A DNA stretch of 64,000 nt from Balneolaceae bacterium UBA7797 (lineage in GTDB: Bacteria; Bacteroidota; Rhodothermia; Balneolales; Balneolaceae): positions 63,166-127,165 of the forward strand of contig DLCN01000014.1 of NCBI GenBank assembly GCA_002480645.1, in the 5' to 3' direction. The notes below the pieces were generated by a model. It ran no database searches. It saw nothing but the letters and a program-made list of their open reading frames with translations, and was not told the origin of the DNA. Made by a program: the position numbers and the translations under genes. Below are positions 10,201 through 20,400 of the stretch, in pieces. Each line of letters begins with the position of its first letter. Positions within the stretch are counted from its first letter, which is position 1.

Positions 10201-13200
10201 TGTTTCCTCCGACCGCATCGGTCAGCGTTCTGTACTTACCAACCGTAAGCTTCAGGTTTGGGAATTTGTTAGTGTTTCTCTTCAACCGGGAACCAACAGC
10301 ATCCGATTAGTTGAAACTGATCCTTTTGGTAACATCCGTGGAGAAAAAGTAATTCAGGTACATACCCCGGGTAAATTGGCCACACTGGACATGACCGTAC
10401 CAAGAAATAATGTTTCTGCCGACGGTGTTTCTACAGCGATTGTTCGCATTGAATTACTTGATGAAAACGGAATTAATATTGGAGCTCGTTTACCGGTTAC
10501 TTTAGATGTCTCTTTCGGAACATGGAAAGTTGAGGATGTTAACGAGAAAGAGCCGGGTACACAGGTATTTATAGAAGGTGGTGTAGCAGAATTCGAACTT
10601 CAATCGACCATTGAGCCAAATACATCGAAAGTTCGTGCGTATGTTGGTGAGATCTATGATGAAGCAAAAGTAGAGTTTTTACCGGATCTGAGACCAATGC
10701 TGGCAGCCGGTATCCTGGAAGGAACAGTTAGGTTAAGAGACCCGCTGAACATCAATCAGAATGTCGAGAACGACGGTTTTGAAAGAGAGCTGAAACAACT
10801 ATCCTACAACTTTAACAGCCTTACCGCTGATGCCCGGTTTGCCTTCTTCCTGAAAGGTAAAGTATCCGGTAAGACTCTGTTGACGGCTGCTTACGATACT
10901 GAGAAGGACAAAGAAGAGCGTTTATTCCGCGATATCCGTCCTGATGAGTTTTATCCGCTTTATGGTGAATCCTCTGTAAAAGGTTTCGATGCTCAGTCAT
11001 CAGGTCGTTTATACGTTCGCCTCGACAGAGGAAAGACCTATGCTCTCTATGGCGATTTCATCACAATGGACAACGATCCGGATATTCAGATCGGGGCATA
11101 CAACCGTTCTCAGAACGGGGTTAAAACTCACCTCGAAAAAGGTGCTGTTCAGATCGATGCATTCGGTGTGAGTTCAGCTTCATCCCGCAGGATCGAAGAA
11201 TTCCAGGGACAAGGTATTTCAAGATATGAGTTACCGGATCGTGAACTGATCGACAATTCCGAGATCATTGAGATCGTAACGTATGATCGTGAGCAACCTA
11301 ATGTGATCCTGAGCAGGGAGCGACTAACCCGCTTTGTAGATTATGCGATCGATCCGTTCTCCGGTGTCTTAACCATGAAGAATCCGGTATTCAGTGTAGA
11401 TTCTGAGTATAACCCGGTATTTATCCGCGCTACCTACGAAGTAACTAATTCTGATGAGAGTTACATGATCGGAGGAGTTAGCGGTAATGTGGAATTAACC
11501 GATGGCTTTAATGTTGGCGCGGGTATTGTACAGGATAACAATCCTGAAAATGCATTCACCATGGCAACCGGTAATGCAAGTCTCGAATTAGGAAGAGACA
11601 CTAAGATCATCGCAGAATACGCTCATACCATCACTGACGAAAACGGAGCCGGTAACGCAGGTAGAATTGAAGTTCAGCATTCAGGTAAGAACTACGAAGT
11701 ACGGGCTCAGGTTGGCAAAAGTGATGAGAATTTTGATAATCAGGGTGCTACCCTTGGGCAGGCCAGAACAGAAGCCCGGGCAAGAGCCAGATATAAAGTA
11801 ACCAGCTCTACCAACCTGAACGGTGAGTTCATGCTTACCCGAGATGATACAACCGGAAATCAGACCATTGGTAGCCTCGTAAATGTACAACAGCAATTTG
11901 GTGATGGAATCAATGCTTCTGTTGGTGTGCGCCATTCTGAGCAGACAAATTCAAATTCCGGGAATACAACCAATACGAATCTGACCAGTAAATTAACGGC
12001 TAAACTTCCATTTGTGAAGGGAGCTTCTACCTTTGGTGAATATGAGCAGGATCTGAATGCCGCTGATCGCAAGATGATCGCAGTTGGTGGCGATTACAAG
12101 ATCAGCAATATTGCCAAAGCTTATGCCCGCCACGAATTCGTATCAAGTGCAGGTGGCCGTTATACATTGAACAGCAATGCTCAGCGAAACAATACGGTAT
12201 TTGGGTTGGATGCGAGCTTCATGCAAAATGGTAAAGTATTCAGTGAATATCGTTTAGGTGATGCTCTGGACGGACGCACCGGTCAGGCTTCAATCGGATT
12301 GAGAAATCGTTTCAGATTAAGCGAAGGATTAGGATTGAATGCCGGATTTGAACGAGTATTTACCGTTCAGGGTCCTGCAGGAAATGACGGAACAGCTATA
12401 TCTACTTCATTGGAATATACAGGCAGTGCCCGTTGGAAAGGTTCTGCCAGAGCTGAAGCCCGATTCGGATCTAATACCAACACCTATTTAAACAGTCTGG
12501 GTTATGGATTGAAGATCAATCACGACTGGACCTTCCTGGGTAGAAACATCATGGCGATCAGCACCGGTGCTACTGATAAATTGCAGGAGCGCTTACAGTT
12601 GGGTGCGGCTTTCCGTGATACCGAGACTAATATGTTCGATGCTCTATTCAGATATGAATTCAAATACGAGACTAACGAACAAACAGCCAGTGGATTTATG
12701 AGAACAGCTCATGTGTTCTCTTCACATGCGAACGTTCATCCAACTTCAGAATGGATATTCTCAGGCCGATTGGCTTCGAAATACTCTCTTGAAAAAGATG
12801 ATCTTACCCGTTCCACTTCCTTCCTGAATCTGGCTGCAGGTCGTGCACTGTACGACATCAATGAACGATGGGATGCCGCCTTAAATGCGAGTTTATTAAC
12901 AAATAGCGACTTCACCTCGAAAAATTACGGGTTAGGGGTGGAAGTCGGCTATATCATGGCCACCAACCTTCGCTTAGCTACAGGGTTCAACTTCTTCGGT
13001 TATGAAGATGAGGATCTGGCAGCGAATAATTACACACAACCGGGTGCTTATGCCGGATTCAGTTACAAATTTGATGAGCAGGTATTCCGCACACTCGCCC
13101 CTGAGCGCAGTGCGAACTTCATCGATGAGAAAATGTACCTGACCTGTATGCCATGTCAAATGCCTACACTGGCCGTTATCGATATAGAGGTTCCGGAGCA

Positions 13201-14419
13201 TTCATTAAATCCGGTAGCGATCGTACCTGGCGAATTCGATTACAAGCCAATGCGTATCATCCGATTGCCACGTCAGGTTCACTTTGATAACGATAAATCC
13301 TTCATCAACCCAACTACAGCTCAGATGTTGGATAAAGTGGCCAAATTCCTGATCGATCGTGAAAATTATGTGATAGATCTTACCGGTTTTACTGATATGA
13401 AGGCATCAGTGGCTTATAACAAAGCATTATCACTTCGCCGATCAAGAGCAGTAAGAGCATATCTTCTTGCAGCGGGTGTTACGGAAGAAAAACTCACGAA
13501 CGATGGTCGTGGAGAGATCGACGCAAAAGGACAGAATGCTGTAGAGATGTCACTCGAACGTAAGGTGCGCTTAGAGTTGAATCAGGCCACTAAACGAGTT
13601 TCTTTCATCGATCAGGTAGAAGATCTTCAGGTTCAGCAAAAAGCTAAGAATATTGGCGGATGGGATTACATCTTCAAGAGTGAGCATAATGCAGTTCCAG
13701 CCAATATGAACCTTAGAAATGGAGCTAAAGAGCTTACATATCTGAATAAATATCTGGTTCAGAGAATCGCAATTGCCATGCGCGAATATCCTGAGATCTA
13801 TGTGAATATCGCGCTTCCGGCAGATGACCGTTTCTTCGATCTGCAAAATCAGATCTTAAATGTATTAAGTGAAAATCAGGCCGATATCAGTCGATACATG
13901 TTCCGAAGAGTAGATACCGGAAGTCCTGATCTGGTAAAATTCACTTATTCTAAAGCACACATGCTTGAGATATTTGAACAAAATGACGATATCAAATTCC
14001 ATAGCAATAAAAACATTCCGGAATTGATTGAGAGCTTACTCAGAGTATTGAATTCACGTGAGGACTATGAACTGATCCATGATCTGTCTCAGACGTACGT
14101 GGTTCCGGATCGTGTACTCTATTCAGCAAAAGAAATCATACCGGGTAACGAAACTCAGGCTGTACTGTCGAGAGTGGGTTCGTACCTGAGAAATAATCCG
14201 TTTGTTTTCCTTGAATTGCGAGGAGACGGAAGTACTAAAGACGATCGCAGGATCAGAGCTATCATTAAGTATCTTACCGACTGGGGAATTGATGAAGATC
14301 GCATCACTATTGGAGATAATAATTCTCAGACGAACAATGGCTTCATTTTAATGGAGTATCGAAATGCGGATTCGATCAACTTGTTTAATACTGAGATCAT
14401 TTACGGATATGAGGGATGA
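7253..14419 (+). CDS. Giant outer-membrane protein: DUF11/SdrD_B modules, beta-barrel-like region, OmpA-like C-terminus (2388 aa)
   Basis: A 23-residue signal peptide precedes several beta domains. There is a DUF11 repeat around 610-740 (VGDFVNYSIEIRSQ), an SdrD_B/carboxypeptidase-like module around 749-830 (GKVFLDCNEDNMQDASEPG) and an invasin-like Ig domain around 1043-1145. Residues about 1150-1970 hold alternating strand patterns that look like an outer-membrane beta-barrel, introduced by DEFYPLYGESSVKGFDAQSSG. An OmpA-like peptidoglycan-binding domain follows near 2005-2100 (HFDNDKSFINPTTAQMLDKV, then a TGFTD segment and SLRRSRAVRAYL). A second, degenerate OmpA-like domain lies near 2290-2380. 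Large proteins with this order occur beside DUF11 proteins in Proteobacteria and cyanobacteria. I infer an envelope-anchored platform or exporter for its neighbours. Its stop overlaps the next start (ATGA), implying coupled, near-equal synthesis. Confidence 0.8.
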   Translation: MNKYLSHIILIFALFAGLGEVYAQTAPEPGTEIPNIVSTTYTEADTNTDVEVYSNEVLVTVQDNPEFSFFPNESYKDFRGTQFEITHFVRNDGNTVADILVKGYNAAEDDDYDIQNLSWTNSQVYKTVANSDTITTQVELQPGQTLEISYSGEISVNEDRDTLTAVMIFEATDLRTGKTLYVYDDIGIKIGAIVDIQKEQTGDAVKTQGDTFTYRIMGENVGDMTALPRDIIIDGIESNQVILIDSVPNNLTFQQFGTFDKGFPLYHVVGAGEREFSSTLPDDLGSVDVIGVGFDSLQVGETFDINFDVRINDNATGDITNVAQLTYVDPEGTVTTVAASNLVAATLPEMGAGIDYYTNEDFEQKTSTSSIGELLHIQADASVCNENRSVIETVTIDLTSDLTGDMERFTGIETGPNTGVFRIPNEVPTRDGSENEVVPYNEILETVEDDIIIAQLGCNAINQGGPGGGGGPVEIFAQVAVDPYGIVFDSETNEVVEGAEVRIIDVTGANNGGNPGGPATVYTANGVGITDNIQISGVRGKYRFPFLLPGTYRLDVIAPEGYEFASDVPVDSLDPTRKVDLNASYGQEFEIVNNPAGLDFDIPLDPLALGVLFVNKTVDRKAAGVGDFVNYSIEIRSQAVNTVNDLILYDNLPFGFTYQTGTARLDGQSIADPTGGTGPALEFDLGSIDPGQTMTLTYRVYIGIGAERGDGVNTARVQSDGVIVRTSNDAKVKIEVTGGAFNDDAFIVGKVFLDCNEDNMQDASEPGIPGVRLYLENGNYVITDSEGKYTFYAIKPNKHVLKLDNYSLPEGSKLKVLDNRHAFDPSSRFVDVTKGEMHRADFAVCECSEATFAEIKRRADLLDGTQKSNLETSMSQSFSLQERSAVSSRGSYNQASGTVGSAKALELNATPGEKVEAVSETMIDTTVSESNPVEDIEQALMNADDGTDFLNIADGDTVKTDQITLLAKGTKGTVFDVFINDEVVSSDRIGQRSVLTNRKLQVWEFVSVSLQPGTNSIRLVETDPFGNIRGEKVIQVHTPGKLATLDMTVPRNNVSADGVSTAIVRIELLDENGINIGARLPVTLDVSFGTWKVEDVNEKEPGTQVFIEGGVAEFELQSTIEPNTSKVRAYVGEIYDEAKVEFLPDLRPMLAAGILEGTVRLRDPLNINQNVENDGFERELKQLSYNFNSLTADARFAFFLKGKVSGKTLLTAAYDTEKDKEERLFRDIRPDEFYPLYGESSVKGFDAQSSGRLYVRLDRGKTYALYGDFITMDNDPDIQIGAYNRSQNGVKTHLEKGAVQIDAFGVSSASSRRIEEFQGQGISRYELPDRELIDNSEIIEIVTYDREQPNVILSRERLTRFVDYAIDPFSGVLTMKNPVFSVDSEYNPVFIRATYEVTNSDESYMIGGVSGNVELTDGFNVGAGIVQDNNPENAFTMATGNASLELGRDTKIIAEYAHTITDENGAGNAGRIEVQHSGKNYEVRAQVGKSDENFDNQGATLGQARTEARARARYKVTSSTNLNGEFMLTRDDTTGNQTIGSLVNVQQQFGDGINASVGVRHSEQTNSNSGNTTNTNLTSKLTAKLPFVKGASTFGEYEQDLNAADRKMIAVGGDYKISNIAKAYARHEFVSSAGGRYTLNSNAQRNNTVFGLDASFMQNGKVFSEYRLGDALDGRTGQASIGLRNRFRLSEGLGLNAGFERVFTVQGPAGNDGTAISTSLEYTGSARWKGSARAEARFGSNTNTYLNSLGYGLKINHDWTFLGRNIMAISTGATDKLQERLQLGAAFRDTETNMFDALFRYEFKYETNEQTASGFMRTAHVFSSHANVHPTSEWIFSGRLASKYSLEKDDLTRSTSFLNLAAGRALYDINERWDAALNASLLTNSDFTSKNYGLGVEVGYIMATNLRLATGFNFFGYEDEDLAANNYTQPGAYAGFSYKFDEQVFRTLAPERSANFIDEKMYLTCMPCQMPTLAVIDIEVPEHSLNPVAIVPGEFDYKPMRIIRLPRQVHFDNDKSFINPTTAQMLDKVAKFLIDRENYVIDLTGFTDMKASVAYNKALSLRRSRAVRAYLLAAGVTEEKLTNDGRGEIDAKGQNAVEMSLERKVRLELNQATKRVSFIDQVEDLQVQQKAKNIGGWDYIFKSEHNAVPANMNLRNGAKELTYLNKYLVQRIAIAMREYPEIYVNIALPADDRFFDLQNQILNVLSENQADISRYMFRRVDTGSPDLVKFTYSKAHMLEIFEQNDDIKFHSNKNIPELIESLLRVLNSREDYELIHDLSQTYVVPDRVLYSAKEIIPGNETQAVLSRVGSYLRNNPFVFLELRGDGSTKDDRRIRAIIKYLTDWGIDEDRITIGDNNSQTNNGFILMEYRNADSINLFNTEIIYGYEG

Positions 14420-17400
14420 GAAATAGTTGGAAATACATACCAAACAGAGGCACATCAATAAGTTGGTTCTTATTGATGATGTTGATCGTAATGGCTGCCG
14501 GAACCTTCGATGTTCAGGCACAGCCATCCGGATATTCCTATTATAAAACGGTTACTGTTAATGCAGCGCAGGTAAGTGGAACTCAAACCAATTTCCCGGT
14601 ACTTGTAAGCTTCAGTGATTCCAATCTACGTTCTGTGGCGAATGGTGGAAATGTACAGAGCAGCAGTGGTTATGACATTGTATTTACCAATTTTGATGGC
14701 TCTTCTACACTGGATCATCAGATTGAAAGTTATGATCCTACAACCGGTACTTTGGTAGCATGGGTTCGTGTTCCTTCATTAAGTGGAACCGTGAATACGG
14801 ATCTGAGATTGTATTACGGGAACTCATCGGTTAGCAGTAGTCAATCATCGGCAGCGACCTGGAGTAGTGACTTCATGGCCGTTTATCACTTCAATAATAC
14901 CGTTAATGATGCTACGGCAAATACAAATAATCTGACAGATAATTCTACCGGAACACTCAACACCGGTAAGATCGGCGCAGCTAGAGATCTGAATAACTCT
15001 ACAAATATTGCCTCTAATCAGGCCGGGCAATATTTACAAATGCCGAATGGTATGTTCTCTGGTGTGGGAAACTTTACTTTTAGTGGATGGGTATTGATGG
15101 ACAGAGTTGATACCAACTGGGAACGAGTTTTTGATTTTGGTCAAAACAACACCAGTTATTTCTTTTTTACTACCTCATCCGGTACAGGCAACCCTTCCGA
15201 TACACGAGCCAGGATCACTACAAGCGGCGGTGGTGGAGAACAAGGACCAATTATAACAAATACTACAGCCGCACTTGGTCAATGGGTGCATTGGGCGGTT
15301 GTGTTAGATGATGCTGCCAATTCAATAACAGTGTATAGAAATGGGGTATTATATGGATCAGCCACCAATGTAACTCTGAATCTTAACAGTCTGGAACCTT
15401 CTTCTGCAAACTATCTGGGACGATCAAACTACGATGCAGATAACCTCATTGATGCAAAATTTGATGAAATCAGGCTGGCTCAGACTAATCTGTCTGCCGG
15501 TTGGATCACTACTGAATATAATAACCAGAATAGTCCGGGTACTTTCCTTTCCATCGGGGCTCAGGTAGAAGCTACTCCACCTGTTTTACAATCAGCGGTG
15601 ATCGATACTACCACGTTGATACTTACCTATAATGAAGTATTGAACGCAGGAAGTACTCCTGCAACAACCGATTTTAATGTTACTGTTAATGGAGGTTCAA
15701 CAACAGTTAGTACTGTTGCTGTTTCAGGAAGCGAAGTCACGTTAACACTGAGCTCAGCAGTTTCTTATGGCGATGCAGTTGTGATCAACTACACAGAAGG
15801 AACAAATCCAATTGAGGATGCCGCAGGAAATGATGCCGCTGCTTTAACCGGACAATCTGTAACAAATAATACATCAGCTCTGGTTTTACCAGTTCCACCC
15901 GTAGAGATCTCAGCAACAGCTGTTGCGGGTGGGAACATCGATGTTGTCTTCAGTGATGTAAGTAATTCTGTAGGGATCGTTTCATATAATGTAAAAAGGG
16001 CAACATCACAAGGTGGCCCTTACACTACTATAGGAACCGTTACTGATAACGAGAGCTCGTACTACACATATACTGATAATACGGTAACCAGTGGCACTAC
16101 TTATTACTATGTGGTTACATCTGTGGATACCAATACAGATGAGAGTGCCGAATCTGAAGAAGTGAATGCTACAGCAGATGCCGATGCTCCAACATTGATC
16201 AGTGCTTCCATTAATGGGGAAGAACTGGTGATCGATTTTTCTGAGTTGCTGAACACGTCATCGGTTCCTGCAACCGGAGATTTCACAGTCAGAGTAAATG
16301 GTACCCCGGTAAGTGTAACTGAGGTGATCATCAGCGGATCCAGAGTGATACTGGCGGTGGATCCTGAGGTTATTGCCGCAGACAATGTCGAGGTTGATTA
16401 CACGATTGGAAGTAATCCTGTTCAGGATGAAGCAGGTAATAATGCAAGTGCATTTAGCAATCAAAGTGTACAGAATATCACTTTTAATGCAAATATTTAT
16501 GGACCGGATCCATGTCCGATCGTTAACGATCAGGACGCTTCCTGGGCATGTTTCTCCGGAGTGAACAATGGTACCTCCATGACGGCTAGTGTTGGTGGGC
16601 TAGTGATCGCAACTGTTGATGCCGCATCCGGCTCACAAACAACATTTGCACCAAATGCATTACAACTGTGGGCAAGTGGAGCATTTTCAGGTGATGAATT
16701 CAATGGCCCGCAGGTAAACCCGACCGGTAACAGTGGTAATGCTACATCATTAGATATTAACATTCCATCCGATGTGCGATCGGATGCGATGATCCTTTCA
16801 TTGAACCGACTTCGACCTGATGCAGGAGCCACAACCTATACACTGGAAGCTTTCGACGGTTTAAATCAGAAAGTAACAGTTAACGACTGGTTGACAGGGC
16901 AGGGTACAGATGGAGGTGTTTGTACCAATGCAGTTACACTGGCTTATACCAATGGAAACACAACGATTGAATTTCAGCCTATGGTTTCAGGAAGTTCTTC
17001 CTGCTCATCTTCATCAACTCCGGTCTGGTTCAGGATCACTGATTCGGATGTTGAAAGAATCGAGATCAGAAAAACCAGCAGTAATCCGGATAACATCCAT
17101 ATAGGATTAGCACTCGTTGCAGATTTTGGTGATGCCCCGCTTTCTTATGGTACAAAATATAGTGGGGTAAGTTTGCCTCCGGCTTTCCACCTGTTGTCGA
17201 ATACAGGAACCAATCCGGTTTACTTCGGTTTTGGGGTTGATGGTGACGGAAACGGGTATGCAGGCTCCACATCTACCGGCGATGATACAGAAACCGGATC
17301 TCTGGGAAGTGGAGATGATGAAGATGCCATTTCAGTATTACCGGAAATTAATACCGCAGAAACCAGCTATAGTGTGGATCTTATTTGTACTGACGGAGCC

Positions 17401-20400
17401 TACGCTGCCGGCTGGATCGATTTTGATATTTCAGGCACTTTTGATGCCTCAGAATACGCCTATGGATTATGTTCGTCTGGAGTGGTAACGCTTAATTGGT
17501 CAGGAATCTCTGGATTAGTAACCGGAAATACCTATGCGCGATTCAGAATTGCCAGTCAGTTATCAGATGTGAGTTACCCGATAGGAAGTGCTGCAGACGG
17601 TGAAGTAGAAGATTATCCTCTCACTATTATTCCACCTCCAATGCCGGATATGGATATTGCTAAAACAGTAGATCAGTCCAATCCGAATGAAGGTGATAAT
17701 GTAACATTTACCATTACGGTAACTAATCCGGGTGATTATATCGCAACCGGATTAAAAGTCACAGATATACTTCCTACGGGATTAACCTATGTTTCATCAA
17801 CAGCATCTCAGGGCTCATACAGTGCGGGTACCGGTATTTGGAATATCGGGACGATGCCTGCAACCGGAGATTCAGCTTCTGTTACCTTGGATATTGTTGC
17901 CAGTGTTAATTCCGGAACCCTTGGCAGTACCTTAACAAACACCGCAAGTATTTCATCATTGGTTGAGTCGGATCCTGATCTGGGTAATAACTCTGCCTCC
18001 GCGGGTGTTACGGTAGTTCCTGAATCGGCAGATATAGCGATAACTAAGATCGTAAGTAATGCCAATCCGATCGAAGGCGAGTATATCACTTATACTATTT
18101 CTGTGACTAATAATGGTCCGAAAACTGCCACTAATCTTAAGATTTTAGATCAGTTACCAACGGGTATCACCTATATAGATTCAACAGTTAGTGTGGGTAA
18201 CTATAATCCAACGAGTGGTATTTGGACGATAGGTACATTAGCTAACGGCAGTAGCGCTTCGTTGATCATTGATGTTCGTGTTGATGACTTTACGGAAGGA
18301 ACTACCATCAGTAATTCAGCAACACTTTCTAGCATGGATCAGGTGGATCCGGTGAGCAGTAATAATACATCCACTGCTCCGCTCACCGTTGCTTTACCAT
18401 CAAATAATTTATCATGTGGTCTGCCATATCTGAAATTTCAGAATCCGGTTTTACTTTCGGGAACTGCGTTACAGGTTGGCGCAATTTATCGTTTTGACAC
18501 CGTTTTACCGGGGGTATATGCCAAAGTTGAGATACTGACCAACAATAATGCAATTTTAAAGAATATAGATGATGATGCAACCAGTGGGCTGCCTAACGAC
18601 TTTTCTCCGTTCATTGAGAATGCAACCGGTGCTGATGCATATATCGATTTTGAGATCTCCTTCTTCGATTCTGTAAACAATTTATCCCGATTCCTGTCAT
18701 TCTCTGCTACTACTTCGGATGTGGATGGTACCGGAAATCTGAGAGACTTTGTGGGCTATCAGAATCTGAGTTCATTCGTGGTAGAAAGCACAACCAATTT
18801 AATTGCAGGTTCGGAAGGAATTTATTCAACCTTTGTTTCCAGCGACTTTAACAATACGTACCCGGGTCAACCAGATTATACTGATTACAAGGTGTATGCA
18901 GCCTATACAAATGAACCAAAGTTCAGGCTTAGAGCGGGGATCAAATCGAATGGCGATATTGATGACCGGATCATTTCTGTAAATTTTGATCCGTGTGAAC
19001 TAAATACCTTTGCCGATCCTGTTTCACAGAATGTAGTGGACATCGCGGTAACCAAAACAGTGGATGATAACTCTGTAACTACCGGACAAACCATTACTTA
19101 TACGATCCAGGCTTCTAATGAAAAAGCCAATGCGGTGGGTAGTATAGAAGTTACTGATCAACTCCCGGCCGGACTAACCTATGTGTCTTCAAATCCATCT
19201 CAGGGAAGCTACAATAACACTACAGGTGTATGGAGTGTAGGTTCATTATCCGGATTACAGGTAGCCAACCTTGAAATTGTGGCCACTGTAAATGCAGGAA
19301 CGGAAGGAAATACGATCACAAACACTGCTACATTAACCAATACGACCGGTGTCGATGGTTTGGCTACAAATAATAGTTCATCGGTTGCTATATCGGTATT
19401 CGACCCCGGATCCGGAATGACATGTAACGAACCGCCTCTATATTCTTTCCTTAATTACAGCATTGAACAAGGGGTTCAGAATCAGGTCAATTCGGTGTAT
19501 CGGTATTCTAATGTAGCATCTGGCATTGATGCCCTTGTAAAGATCATTGCTATTAATAATGTAACGATCAATACTTTTGATGATGACGGAACCAACTCCG
19601 GCGGACAGGCTACGGCTACTAACTTCTCCCCATTGTTCACCACTAATGATGGCGTAAATCCGGGTTACATCGACTGGGAGATCAAGTTTGTACAAACGGG
19701 AACTACAACACCGGTAAGAAGTGATTTCTCGGTAACAGCAACAGATATTGATGGTACCGACCTGGGTAATGGTGTTACCATTGTGGATTATTACGGATTT
19801 GCTCAAAACGTAAGCAATACGGTACAGGCAGGAAATAATCTGGATCCGATCTTTACTCAAGGTGATTATGAGATCTTCAGATCTGCAGTTACTCAGGATG
19901 CGAATGGTATCTTTGATATCGATCACATCGCTTATATCACCTATAAATACACGTCTGTTTTCCAGGTTAGATCCGGTTCTTTCCCAACAGGAGGGTATTC
20001 TAATCCACGCTTGGTGGAATTCAACTTCACCCAATGTTTGAATCAGGAATTCACTAATCCTGTAGTTACTAACCGAAATGCAGATCTTGCGGTTACAAAA
20101 ACAGTGGATGAAGCTAATCCGCTGGAGAATGAGACCATCAATTTCTCGATCGATGTACAAAATAACGGACCGGAAAAAGCAACGGAAGTAATTGTCAATG
20201 AAGCATTACCGGCAGGCTTAACATTAGTTGAAGCTACAACAACTCAGGGTACATACAGTCAGATCACCAAGTTGTGGAATGTTGGAACACTGAATAGCGG
20301 AGCTACTGCAACACTTGATATAGAAGCCACTGTTGATGCAAATATTACAGCGGATTCATTGATCAATAAAGCCTATGTAGTAGGATTCAATCAATTCGAT

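Noticed and set aside
19438..20160. Minus-strand reading frame of 240 codons inside the 3153-aa adhesin gene
   Set aside because: The plus strand there encodes clear DUF11 repeats and the duplicated Cys-bracketed domain. The antisense product has no recognisable features.
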